A DNA stretch of 64,000 nt. Source: Pirellulales bacterium. Lineage in GTDB: Bacteria > Planctomycetota > Planctomycetia > Pirellulales > Thermoguttaceae. The stretch is taken from assembly GCA_020846145.1 (NCBI GenBank), contig JADLEL010000051.1, positions 21,578 to 85,577 of the forward strand, in the 5' to 3' direction. The first letter of the stretch is position 1. Every line of letters starts with the position of its first letter. The position numbers and the translations under genes were made by a program. Below, one piece after another: positions 29,848-39,377 of this stretch. The notes under the pieces are model-generated. The model saw only the letters and a list, made by a program, of their open reading frames with translations, did not search any database and was not told where the DNA came from.

Positions 29848-30174
29848 ATCCCATCCTCCCCAAAATAGACGTTTGCCGGTTCCCCCTCGATAGCGCTGGA
29901 CATTATTATAACTTCTCCCTGCGAATAACACAATTTCCGGCACGGTAAAATCCTTGTAAATTGTACGGCCCTTCTAGCTCGTTTGTTTATCCCCTGGGCG
30001 ATATTTTTCGGCGGATATCACGTTTCCAACCGAGGGGTGCAAGATGTTTATCAGCCAAGAGGACTTTGCAGATTGCCCTGGTTTATCGGCGATAATAGCG
30101 GACAATGCATGACGGTTGTGGTATTATGGGGGGGTTGGATTTTTCCACTAATGAAATCCCTAGGTACTCCCCCC

Positions 30175-30945
30175 ATGCGCAACTCGTTTCGATCGGCCGC
30201 ATTTTGTTCCGCTGTTTTTTCGATTGCGGCGTTTACGTGCCTGCATCCAATAACGAACGCCCAGGCATCGGACCCAACTCCTTCAGGAAAAAAAACCGCC
30301 GCGCTTCCCGCCAACGTCGATCTTCGTCCCGAATTCAAGAAGTTCGGCTTCGAGCCGAAACGTCAAGGCAAACGCGGCACCTGCTCGGTGTTCACCGTAA
30401 CCTCGGCGATGGAATTCGCCATCGCCAAGCGGCTCGGCAAGTCCGCGCCGCTGAGCGTCGAATATCTCAACTGGGCCGCGAATCAGGTCATCCACTACCA
30501 TGCCGACGGGCAGTTTTTCCATAATTTGCTGAAGGGATACGAACGATACGGTATTTGCCGCGAAGCGTTGATGCCCTACCGCAAGAAGTTCGATCCCGCG
30601 CTTGCACCTTCGGAAGAAGCGCGCAGCGACGCGAAAAAAATCGGTTCCGTTCCGGTAGCCATTTCATGGATCAAACCGTGGGGACGGAAAGCCGGACTGA
30701 CCGACGAGCAAATGAACCAAATCAAAGAGCGACTGGTCCAGGGATGGCCCGTCGCCGCCGGCGCGGGGCACAGCCGATTGCTCGTCGGCTATCGTGATGA
30801 TTCCGAGCGGCCGGGCGGAGGGCTTTTTGTCACCAAGGATTCGGGCAAGGGTGCCTACGCGGAAGTTACCTACGAATGGGCGAAAGCCCATCTCGTCGAT
30901 GTGTTCTGGATCGAATCGAATCCCAAAAAAACCGAATCGCGATAG
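30175..30945 (+). CDS. Papain-like (C1 family) cysteine peptidase, secreted
   Basis: PANVDLRPEF, QGKRGTCSVFTVTSAMEF, GAGHSRLLVGYRDD; alternative in-frame start at 30151. Confidence 0.75.
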   Translation: MRNSFRSAAFCSAVFSIAAFTCLHPITNAQASDPTPSGKKTAALPANVDLRPEFKKFGFEPKRQGKRGTCSVFTVTSAMEFAIAKRLGKSAPLSVEYLNWAANQVIHYHADGQFFHNLLKGYERYGICREALMPYRKKFDPALAPSEEARSDAKKIGSVPVAISWIKPWGRKAGLTDEQMNQIKERLVQGWPVAAGAGHSRLLVGYRDDSERPGGGLFVTKDSGKGAYAEVTYEWAKAHLVDVFWIESNPKKTESR

Positions 30946-30963
30946 TGGTCCGACAAAATCAAA

Positions 30964-31055
30964 TTGACAGGTTCATGTTGGGGCGATAGTTGTACTATCG
31001 CCCCAGGGATGGCAGTGCAACTGCCATCCCAACAACCTGTCATTCAACCTGTCAT
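30964..31055. repeat. Compound palindromic element with two tandem hairpins (ggggcgatagttgtactatcgcccc; gggatggcagtgcaactgccatccc) inside an outer gacaggtt/aacctgtc pair
   Basis: Direct reading. Confidence 0.8.
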
Positions 31056-31109
31056 TTTATGGTTGGCGGAACACGAGAACGGATTGTTACGTTTCGTCGA
31101 TCGAAACCA

Positions 31110-32315
31110 TCACGCGCCGAATTTTCCCAGCTTGCCGGCGTGTGCCAGGGCCAGCGGCATCAGATAAACCGCCGAAAACTGGCCCAATCCGCCGCAAAGC
31201 GTTTCCCGCTCGCCAAATTTCTGGCAGCCGTCGGGCCGGCAGGCGGGGGATGACAAAAGCACCGGCACCGGATGCCAACTGTGGCTCGCTAGCGCCGCCG
31301 GCGTACTGTGGTCGCCGGTTACGACGAGCACGTCCGGCTTCAAGGCCGCCACGCGGGGTACGATCGCGTCGAACTGCTCGATCATCTTCACCTTCTCGGC
31401 GAAATTACCGTCCTCGCCGCGGCTGTCGGTGTATTTGAAATGCACGAAAAAGAAATCGTAGTTCTTCCACTCCTTTTCCAAGACATCGATCTCTTCCTGC
31501 AGCGTGTTCGGCTCGCCGACGATCTCCATGCCGACCAACTGGGCCAATCCCTTGTACATGGGATAAACCGCGATCGCCGCCGCCTTGAGGCCGTAAACTT
31601 CTTCGTAGGAGGGGATGTGCGGCGCGGCCGAGAAACCGCGCATCGTCAGCCCGTTGGCTTTCGGTTGTCCGGCGAGAATTTTCACCGCCTGCGCGTAGAA
31701 CTGCTTGGCGACTTCGGCCGTCTTCCGGCTGGCGTCGTCGTGTGCGACCGGATCGAGCGGCGGCACGCCGGTCTTTTGCGGATCGGTATCGGCCACGCGG
31801 CCGCCGAGTCCTTCGCCGCGAAAGATCACGCAAAAACGATGCTCCTTGACCGGCTCGACGAACACCTCCACGCCGGGTATTTTCACTTCGCGGAGTTTAA
31901 TGGCCAGCGGGCCGCTTTCCTCGCTGGCGATGCGGCCGGCGCGGCGATCGGAGATATTTCCCGCGGCGTCGAGCGTGCAGAAATTGCAGCGAATGGCGAC
32001 GTCCTTCGGTCCGAGCTTGAAACCCACGCCGGTGGCCTCGAGCGCGCCGCGGCCGATGAGGTACTTCACCGGTTCGTATCCGAAAAGCCCTAAGTGTCCC
32101 GGCCCGCTGCCGGGGGTGATGCCCGGCGCGATCGGATTCATGCTCCCCAACACGCCGGCTTTGGCCAAGGCGTCGAGATTGGGGGTCTTGGCGGCCTCCA
32201 ACTCGGTCGGTCCGCCCGGTTCGACGGGCAGGCCGCCGATGCCGTCGGCGATGAGAAACACGATTTTCGAGTCGGTCTTCATCTTGAGTTCGCGGACGAG
32301 TGCTTGAATATCCAC
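31110..32315 (-). CDS. apgM: 2,3-bisphosphoglycerate-independent phosphoglycerate mutase, archaeal-type
   Basis: KIVFLIADGIGGLPVEPGGPTELEAAKTPNLDALAKAGVLG; GPGHLGLFGYEP; VTGDHSTP. Confidence 0.9.
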   Translation of the reverse strand: MDIQALVRELKMKTDSKIVFLIADGIGGLPVEPGGPTELEAAKTPNLDALAKAGVLGSMNPIAPGITPGSGPGHLGLFGYEPVKYLIGRGALEATGVGFKLGPKDVAIRCNFCTLDAAGNISDRRAGRIASEESGPLAIKLREVKIPGVEVFVEPVKEHRFCVIFRGEGLGGRVADTDPQKTGVPPLDPVAHDDASRKTAEVAKQFYAQAVKILAGQPKANGLTMRGFSAAPHIPSYEEVYGLKAAAIAVYPMYKGLAQLVGMEIVGEPNTLQEEIDVLEKEWKNYDFFFVHFKYTDSRGEDGNFAEKVKMIEQFDAIVPRVAALKPDVLVVTGDHSTPAALASHSWHPVPVLLSSPACRPDGCQKFGERETLCGGLGQFSAVYLMPLALAHAGKLGKFGA

Positions 32316-32408
32316 GGCAAGTCTCCTGGTAATATTTGCGGAAAAAAGCTACAATTTCCCAAAAGTACCAAAAAAAACCGGAAAAACAAGTCTCCCGCTT
32401 TCATAATC

Positions 32409-33824
32409 ATGTCCACGTTGCCAATCCCCCCGATTACTTACGATTTTTCAACGCTCTTGTCGTCTGCCGCCGATTCGCAATTCGCCCGGCAGACGGGCAT
32501 CGCCGCGGCCGATTTGCAGTGGCTTGCCCCGCGATTGGAGATGGTCCGCCGAGAAGTGCTGGCCGACGGCGAATTGTTCCGCAAGGGCGGGCCGATTCCC
32601 GCCGAAAAGCAGCCGCTCGACGCCGCTTTCTTCGATCTGCCGGAAAACTTCCTCGGCCCCGACCGCAAAACGCTCGACGGCATCCTCGCCACCGCCGACC
32701 GGCTGGCCAAAGAGGTCGATCGCGTCGTGGTGTTGGGCATCGGCGGTTCTTACATGGGCGCGCGGGCATTGATGGAAGGCTGCTGCCATCCGTACCACAA
32801 CGAGCTGCCCCGCAAACGCCGCGGGGGCCGGCCGCGCATGTATTTCGAGGGGAATAACGTCGATAACGACGCCGTCCAAGCCTTGCTCGATCTGGTCGAA
32901 GGCGACGACGATTGGGCGATCATCGTCATCAGCAAGAGCGGCGGGACGCTGGAAACGGCAGTGGCGTTTCGCGTATTCTACGAGACGCTGAAAAAATCGT
33001 GCCAGGACGATGCGGAGAAATTGCGGCGGCGGATCGTGCCCGTCACCGGCGAAACGGGGAAACTCCGCGATTTAGCCAAGGCGATCGGCTGCCCGACGGT
33101 GTTTCCCATCCCCGACGGCGTGGGCGGAAGGTTTTCGATTTTAAGCGCGGTGGGATTGCTTCCCGCCGCGGTGCTGGGCATCGACGTGGTTCGCTTGCTC
33201 GAAGGCGCGGCCGCGATGAACGAGAGTTTCCGCACCGCCGCGCCGCTGGAAAATCCCGCGCTCGCCTATGCGGGCATTTCCCGGTTGATGGAAGTCCGCC
33301 GCGGCGCGACCACGCGCATTCTATCTACCTGGGGCAAAGGCCTCGAGAGCCTGGGCCTGTGGTACGATCAACTGCTCGCTGAGAGCTTGGGCAAGAATGG
33401 CCAAGGGGCCACGCCGATCACGGTCGTCAATACCCGCGATTTGCATTCGCGCGGCCAGCAGCACCAGGAAGGGCGCCGCGACAAGCTCATCACCAACGTG
33501 GCGGTCGAGAAAGTCAATCGAACGCCGATCGCCATCGAGCGATCCGCGCTCGATCAGGACAAACTCAACGAACTGGCCGGAAAAACGCTGCCCGACGTGC
33601 TTCGCGCCGCGTTCGAGGGCACGAATCAAGCCTACATGGATGACTTCCGCCGCGTCGCCGCCATCCGCCTGCCGCTTTTGGACGAAGGCGCGCTCGGCCA
33701 ACTTTTCCAAATGTTGATGATCGCCACCGTCGCCGAAGGCCGCCTGGTCGGCATCAATCCCTACGGCCAGCCCGGCGTGGAAGCGTATAAAAATAAAATG
33801 AACGCCATTTTGCGAAAATGGTAA
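32409..33824 (+). CDS. pgi: Glucose-6-phosphate isomerase
   Basis: VVVLGIGGSYMGARALMEGCCHPYHNELP; VISKSGGTLETAVAFR; GRFSILSAVGLLPAAVLGID. Confidence 0.92.
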   Translation: MSTLPIPPITYDFSTLLSSAADSQFARQTGIAAADLQWLAPRLEMVRREVLADGELFRKGGPIPAEKQPLDAAFFDLPENFLGPDRKTLDGILATADRLAKEVDRVVVLGIGGSYMGARALMEGCCHPYHNELPRKRRGGRPRMYFEGNNVDNDAVQALLDLVEGDDDWAIIVISKSGGTLETAVAFRVFYETLKKSCQDDAEKLRRRIVPVTGETGKLRDLAKAIGCPTVFPIPDGVGGRFSILSAVGLLPAAVLGIDVVRLLEGAAAMNESFRTAAPLENPALAYAGISRLMEVRRGATTRILSTWGKGLESLGLWYDQLLAESLGKNGQGATPITVVNTRDLHSRGQQHQEGRRDKLITNVAVEKVNRTPIAIERSALDQDKLNELAGKTLPDVLRAAFEGTNQAYMDDFRRVAAIRLPLLDEGALGQLFQMLMIATVAEGRLVGINPYGQPGVEAYKNKMNAILRKW

Positions 33825-33833
33825 CCGTTCACA

Positions 33834-34021
33834 GGGGACTGTCCCGATTTTCGCGGCGCAGAAGATTATGGTGCCGTAAAAGTGCTTAATCGCCGCGAAA
33901 ATGGGACTGTCCCCCTCGCGCCGCGGAAAGGGGGCAGGTCCATGTTTTCGGCCTACCGTTCGTCCGCAAAATACGTCATATCGCCGAAAAATGGACCAGT
34001 CCCCGACCGGAGCGTGAACGC
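33834..34021. repeat. Composite palindromic element (GGGGACTGTCCC-type plus GGGGCAGGTCC/GGACCAGTCCCC-type)
   Basis: Two consecutive imperfect palindromes; 33884-34021 matches the reverse complement of 63863-64000 with about 10 mismatches by eye. Confidence 0.9.
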
Positions 34022-34039
34022 TCTCCATGAGTTTTTGCC

Positions 34040-35665
34040 ATGCACCGATTTTTTTCCCGCTCCTTGGTTCTGCTCTTCATGCTCGGCCTTGCGCTCGGCT
34101 GCGGGCGGCGGGCGGGGAACGATCCTCCGCAAAAAGAACTCGCGAAAAGCAATTCCCCACCGGCCGCAAAAAGCAATCCCGCCATTCCGCCTTCCTCGAA
34201 GAATGCTCCCCCAGCCAAGCGGCAAGAAGCAAAACCGGCGCCCGCCGCCGAGAAAAATTCGGAGAAACCACCGACCAATGCGTTCGAGCAAGAACTAACT
34301 CCGCCGGGGAAGCAACCCGATCGCGCTTCGCTGGGCGATTTGCTCAAACAGCCGGCCGATTCGATGTCGCGGATGGTCCCCGATTATCCGCGGATCGTCG
34401 TCGATGACAAAAGGGTCGCGGCCGCCGGAATCCGCAAAATCCCCGGCAAACGGCTCACGCTCTACACCGACGTGCCCGGCGAGGAGATCGACCGGCTGCC
34501 GGAAGTCTTCGATCTGGCCTTTCCCCAATACTGCGAATACTTCGGCGTCGATCCGAAGACGCTTGACGATTGGCATGCGACCGGCTTTTTGATGAAGGAC
34601 CGGAAACGGTTCGCCGAAGCCGGCCTGATTCCGGCGGCGCTGCCCAATTTTCGCAACGGCTTCTCCTGGAACTTCGATCTCTGGCTTTACGATCAGACGA
34701 GCGATTACTACCGGCGGCATCTGCTGCTGCACGAAGGGGTCCACAGTTTCATGAACACGGTGCTGGGCGGATGCGGCGCGCCCTGGTACATGGAAGGCAT
34801 GGCCGAGATGCTTTCCACCCATGCCTGGCGCGACGGCCGGCTCGCGCTCAATTATTTCCCGCAAAACCGGGAGGAAGTGCCCGAACTGGGCCGCATCCGC
34901 ATTATTCGCGACGAGGTTGCGGCGGGCCGCGCGTTGCCGCTTGCAAAGATCATCGAGTATCCGGCTTCGGCGCATCACGCGAACGACGGCTACGCCTGGT
35001 CTTGGGCGGCGGCGAAATTCCTGGACGCGCATCCGCGTTACCAAAAGCGCTTCCGCGAATTGTCCAAAAACGTGCCGCACGTCGATTTCAACGCGAATTT
35101 CCGCAAAAGCTTCGCCGCCGATCTGCCCGAGATGTGCGAAGAGTGGCAGGCGTTCGCCGCCGGCTTGGAGTACGGATACGATATTCCGCGAACGGCGATC
35201 GATTTCACGCCGGGCAAGCCGATCGGGGAAAAATCGGGATCGACAAATGGCGAATCGATCGCCGTAACGGTTTCCTCCGATCGCGGCTGGCAAAACAGCG
35301 GCATCCGGCTGGATGGCGGCAGGAAGTACGAGCTAACCGCGTCGGGCCGCTGGCGCAAAACATGCCGCCCGGCGTTCTGGAGCGGATTGAAAAATCCGCC
35401 CGATCAGATCGAGTTGGAGCCGAACGGCGTTTCGATTCGCTATTATCGCGGCCGGCCGCTCGGCATCCTGCTTGCCGCCGTGCGGCCCGACCGTCCAAAT
35501 CCCGAAAAATCCTCGGTCTTTCTGAATCCCCTCCCCCTCGGTCCGAAAGCCTCCCTCGTCCCCGATGAATCCGGCACCCTCTTTTTCAAACTCAACGACT
35601 CGGGGGCCGACCTGGAGAGTAACGAAGGGGGGATCGCATGTAAAGTCGCCCGCCAAATTCCGTAG
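34040..35665 (+). CDS. Secreted lipoprotein-like putative metallopeptidase
   Basis: LALGCG lipobox; LLLHEGVHSFMNTVLGGCGAPWYMEGMAEMLSTH contains HExxH. Confidence 0.6.
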   Translation: MHRFFSRSLVLLFMLGLALGCGRRAGNDPPQKELAKSNSPPAAKSNPAIPPSSKNAPPAKRQEAKPAPAAEKNSEKPPTNAFEQELTPPGKQPDRASLGDLLKQPADSMSRMVPDYPRIVVDDKRVAAAGIRKIPGKRLTLYTDVPGEEIDRLPEVFDLAFPQYCEYFGVDPKTLDDWHATGFLMKDRKRFAEAGLIPAALPNFRNGFSWNFDLWLYDQTSDYYRRHLLLHEGVHSFMNTVLGGCGAPWYMEGMAEMLSTHAWRDGRLALNYFPQNREEVPELGRIRIIRDEVAAGRALPLAKIIEYPASAHHANDGYAWSWAAAKFLDAHPRYQKRFRELSKNVPHVDFNANFRKSFAADLPEMCEEWQAFAAGLEYGYDIPRTAIDFTPGKPIGEKSGSTNGESIAVTVSSDRGWQNSGIRLDGGRKYELTASGRWRKTCRPAFWSGLKNPPDQIELEPNGVSIRYYRGRPLGILLAAVRPDRPNPEKSSVFLNPLPLGPKASLVPDESGTLFFKLNDSGADLESNEGGIACKVARQIP

Positions 35666-35785
35666 GCGGGGCTTCGCCCCCGACGTTTGGATCTCCGACG
35701 GCGGGCATCTGATCAACGTCACCCACCCCGACCAAGTGAATGAATTCATTCGCGCGGCGATGCAACGGGCAGCCGCCGATCGAAC

Positions 35786-36466
35786 CTAAGTCTTGCCGAC
35801 GATCTTTTCCACCAAACCTCGCGGCTGGCCGATATCGAGCACGTGCAGACGGCCGACATAAGGCGCGGCGGCGGGTGTTAAAAAGCCCGGTTTGGCCGCC
35901 ACGAAGGTGCAGGTCTCGGCCGCGCGGATCGCGTGCCGCGCCGGCTCGCCCGTGTCGCAGTCCAATCCGCTCGGCAGATCGATCGCCAGCTTGGGCGCCG
36001 CGGCGGCGTTGAGTTGATCGATGACTTCATCGAAGGGAGAACGCGGGTCGCCGCGCGCGCCGGTGCCCAAGAGCCCATCGACGATCCACGCCGCGCCGCG
36101 AAGCAGTTTTTCCAGCCGCGGCGCATCGTGCCGGTTGCCGAAAACTTCAATCGGTACGTCGGTCTTTTCCAGAATGCGGAAATTGACGGCCGCGTCGCCC
36201 GTCAGTTCGGCCGGCTCGGCCCAGAGCAATATTTTGACCGCATGGCCGCGCAGGTCCAAGTGCCGCGCGATCACGAATCCGTCGCCGGCGTTGTTCCCTT
36301 TGCCGCAGCAAATCACGACCGGTCCGGTTAGCCCCAAGCGGCAGAGCACGTCGGCCGCGCCGCGCCCGGCGTTCTCCATGAGCACAAGACCGGTCATGCC
36401 GTACTCGTCGGTCGCCAGCCGATCGACCAGGCGCGATTGTTCGCGGGTAAGCGCGATCGATTGCAT
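35786..36466 (-). CDS. nnrE: NAD(P)H-hydrate epimerase
   Basis: GLVLMENAGRGAADVL; VVICCGKGNNAGDGFVIARHL; VDGLLGTGARGDPRSPFDEVI; AIDLPSGLDCDTGEP. Confidence 0.92.
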   Translation of the reverse strand: MQSIALTREQSRLVDRLATDEYGMTGLVLMENAGRGAADVLCRLGLTGPVVICCGKGNNAGDGFVIARHLDLRGHAVKILLWAEPAELTGDAAVNFRILEKTDVPIEVFGNRHDAPRLEKLLRGAAWIVDGLLGTGARGDPRSPFDEVIDQLNAAAAPKLAIDLPSGLDCDTGEPARHAIRAAETCTFVAAKPGFLTPAAAPYVGRLHVLDIGQPRGLVEKIVGKT

Positions 36467-36560
36467 GATGTTGACTGCCGAAAAAAAGCCCTTTCCTCAA
36501 GCGTCTAAATAACCTAAAATAGATTGGTCATTGTATCATCGAAAAGGAAGGAAGGCCATC

Positions 36561-36794
36561 ATGCCGCTTTACGAATACACCTGCAAAACGTGCGGAAACG
36601 ACTTCGAAGAGTTGGTCCTCGGCGACGTCAAGCCGGAATGCCCCTCCTGCGGATCGGCCGCCCTGACGAAGAACATGAGCGCCCCGGCGGCGCACGCCAA
36701 CTCCGGCGCGAAAGACCCCGCCTGCCCCGTCCAATCTACTTGCGGCGCAACGCACTGCTGCGGCCAGAATTGCGGCATGGGCGATTTTCTGTGA
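36561..36794 (+). CDS. FmdB-type zinc ribbon protein with extra C-terminal Cys-rich tail
   Basis: MPLYEYTCKTCGNDFEEL...CPSCGS; tail CPVQSTCGATHCCGQNCGMGDFL. Confidence 0.85.
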   Translation: MPLYEYTCKTCGNDFEELVLGDVKPECPSCGSAALTKNMSAPAAHANSGAKDPACPVQSTCGATHCCGQNCGMGDFL

Positions 36795-36981
36795 ATAATC
36801 TCCCCCGAGCCAACGAGCCCGATCGTCCCCGGCTTCGCCGGCAATAGCGGGTGACGCTGCCGGCTTGCCCGGCAGTGTTGTGAAGAAATGACTGAACGAT
36901 TCGATTTTCCGAACGGAAAACCTGGCCGGCCCAACACGTCCGATCTGCACTGCCGGACAAGCCGGCAGAGGCGCGCTTCCG

Positions 36982-38514
36982 TTACTCCTCATCCTCCGCG
37001 ACATTTTCCGGCGGTTTCCCGCCGGTCGCCGTCCAATCGCGGCGTTGGCGGGAACTGGGGATGTTCATCGCCTTGCGGTATTTGGTGATCGTCCGCCGGG
37101 CGACGGTGATGCCCTGCGCGCCCATCGCGGCCACGAGTTGGTCGTCGGAAAGCGGATGCTGCTTGTCTTCCTTGTCGATGACTTCCTGCAGCTTCAGCCG
37201 CACGATGTCCCAGGCGACTTCCTCGCCGCCGGCGCTCGTCGTGCCGCCGCAGAAGAACCGTTTGAGCGGGAAGATGCCGCGCGGCGTTTGAATCCACTTG
37301 TCGTCCACCGCCCGGCTCACGGTCGTGACGTGTACGCCCACCTTGTCGGCGATCTGCTGCATCTTGAGCGGCTCGATGGCCTCCGGCCCTTTGTTCAGAA
37401 ATTCGATCTGATGATCGACGATCGCCTGCGAGACTTTCGTCAGCGTGCCGCGGCGCTGCTCGATCGATTCGATGAGCCACTGCGCCGAATTGACCTTCCG
37501 CTTGATGTACTCCCGCGTCTCCTCGGTGGTGTCGGCGTCTTGCAGCAGCTTGCGATAGTACGGACTGATGTGCAGGCTGGGCATCTGGGTGTCCTCGAGC
37601 CGCACCGCGTATTTGCCGCCGTCGTCGAGTTCCACGAACACGTCCGGGGTAACCGACGGGGCCGTAACGTTGATGAAATCGGCGCCCGGCTTGGGATGCA
37701 GCTTGCGCAGCTCGACGAGCGCGTTCTGGATGCGCTCGATGGTGTAGTTCGTCTTCCGGCAGATGACCGGCAGCCGATTGTGTTCGAGGTCCTCGAGATG
37801 ATGGGAGATGAGCGTCTCGAGTTCCTCGTGCATCGCCATGCCCGGCACGAGTTGCAGCAGCAGGCATTCGCGCAGGTCGCGGGCGGCGATGCCCGGCGGA
37901 TCGAGCTTCTGCACGATGTCCAGCGCCCGTTGGGCCAATGCCAGTTCATCCTTGCCGCGGCCGCCGCCCAGCAGGTCTTCGAGCCGGCCTTGCAAGTAGC
38001 CGTTGCTATCGAGATTGGCGATGATCCGCTCGCAGAACAGGCGGATTTCCGGCTCCAGATCGAACCAGCCCAGTTGATCGGCGAGATAATCCTGCAGCGA
38101 TTGCGGCCGGGCGACCATGTTCGCCATCGCGTCCAGCTTGCGGTCGCCCGCCTCTTCGACCTGCTCGCGCGACGGGCGGCTGCGCTCCTCGAAATGGTCG
38201 GGCCATTGCTCGTCCATCTTCAACAGCCGCTCGAAATCGTCCTCGTTGCTGTGCGCTTCGTCGATCACCAATTCGCGCTCGTCCTCGCTGGGGGCGTCGG
38301 GCACGTCGCGCTCGACCGGCTCTCCCGCCGCCTCGACGGCCATTTCCGGCTCTTCCTCGAGGACCTCCAGGACCGGATTCTCCTCCATCTCCTGCTCGAT
38401 CCGCTCCTGCAATGCGAGGATCGGCAACTGCAGAATCTCCATCGACTGGATCATCCGCGGCGCCAGCACCTGCTTCTGCACCATCCGCAGTTCTTGGCCG
38501 AACGACAAACGCAT
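36982..38514 (-). CDS. rpoN: RNA polymerase sigma-54 factor
   Basis: FGQELRMVQKQVLAPRMIQSMEILQLPILALQERIEQE; HVTTVSRAVDDKWIQTPRGIFPLKRFF; ARRTITKYRKAMNIPSSRQRR. Confidence 0.95.
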   Translation of the reverse strand: MRLSFGQELRMVQKQVLAPRMIQSMEILQLPILALQERIEQEMEENPVLEVLEEEPEMAVEAAGEPVERDVPDAPSEDERELVIDEAHSNEDDFERLLKMDEQWPDHFEERSRPSREQVEEAGDRKLDAMANMVARPQSLQDYLADQLGWFDLEPEIRLFCERIIANLDSNGYLQGRLEDLLGGGRGKDELALAQRALDIVQKLDPPGIAARDLRECLLLQLVPGMAMHEELETLISHHLEDLEHNRLPVICRKTNYTIERIQNALVELRKLHPKPGADFINVTAPSVTPDVFVELDDGGKYAVRLEDTQMPSLHISPYYRKLLQDADTTEETREYIKRKVNSAQWLIESIEQRRGTLTKVSQAIVDHQIEFLNKGPEAIEPLKMQQIADKVGVHVTTVSRAVDDKWIQTPRGIFPLKRFFCGGTTSAGGEEVAWDIVRLKLQEVIDKEDKQHPLSDDQLVAAMGAQGITVARRTITKYRKAMNIPSSRQRRDWTATGGKPPENVAEDEE

Positions 38515-38549
38515 ATTCAGGGGCGAGGGGTTAGGGGCGTGGGGTGCGG

Positions 38550-38667
38550 GAATGATGAATGCTGAATGATGAATGATGAATTGAAAGCACCATCTCATTC
38601 GCCATTCGGATACACGTTAGTCCCGTTGTGGTATTCATCATTCATCATTCAGCATTCATCATTTCCT
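38550..38667. repeat. Inverted pair of heptanucleotide repeats (gaatgat)n ... (attcatc)n
   Basis: 38550-38584 gaatgat gaatgct gaatgat gaatgat gaattga; 38633-38667 attcatc attcatc attcagc attcatc atttcct. Confidence 0.9.
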
Positions 38668-39265
38668 AAAACTTTTGTCTTCCGCTCATCGCGTCGGCGA
38701 GGATTTCCTTGTTGGCGAACTCGAGCACGCTGCCGGTGGTGATGCCGCGGGCGAGGCGGGTGATTTGCACGGGAAATTCGCCGAGCAGGTTCGAGATGTG
38801 CAGCGACGTGCCGTCGCCTTCGACCGTCGGGTTGGTCGCCATGATGACTTCCTTGAACCGGCCCGAGCGCACGCGCTCGACCAAGGCGTCGATGGTAAGC
38901 TGGTCGGGATTGATGCCCTCCAGGGGTGCAATCCGACCCAGCAAAACGTGATACAATCCGCGATACACGCCGGCCTGCTCCAGGGCGATCAAATCGCGCG
39001 GCTGCTCGACCACGCACAACACGTCCCGATCGCGGCGGGAGTCCTTGCAAATATCGCACAACTCTTCTTCCGCTAAATTATAACACGCGCTGCAATACCG
39101 CACGTTCTCTTTCACCGCCCGAATGGCCTCGGCCAACGCCAGCGCCTCGTTTTTATGCACGCGCAACACGTGGTAGGTCAACCGTTCGGCCGACTTCCGC
39201 CCGATGCCGGGCAGTTTGGCGAACTCGCCGATCAGCGTTACGACGGATTGCGTGAGTTCGGGCAT
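38666..39265 (-). CDS. recR: Recombination protein RecR
   Basis: [60 protein letters not shown]. Confidence 0.95.
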   Translation of the reverse strand: MPELTQSVVTLIGEFAKLPGIGRKSAERLTYHVLRVHKNEALALAEAIRAVKENVRYCSACYNLAEEELCDICKDSRRDRDVLCVVEQPRDLIALEQAGVYRGLYHVLLGRIAPLEGINPDQLTIDALVERVRSGRFKEVIMATNPTVEGDGTSLHISNLLGEFPVQITRLARGITTGSVLEFANKEILADAMSGRQKF

Positions 39266-39269
39266 TCTT

Positions 39270-39297
39270 AGGGGAGAGGGGAGAGAGGAGAGGGGAG
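39270..39297. repeat. Heptanucleotide repeat (aggggag)4 just upstream of recR
   Basis: aggggag aggggag agaggag aggggag. Confidence 0.85.
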
Positions 39298-39377
39298 AGA
39301 AAGAAGCAATGCTTTCACTCCCTTGTTGCCGCAAATACTAACAGCCGGGCCCGCGAGAATATATTTTGCGCGTGCAT

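Noticed and set aside
37045-38565. 506-aa ORF on + strand opposite rpoN
   Set aside because: Shadow ORF; rpoN motifs are clear on the - strand.
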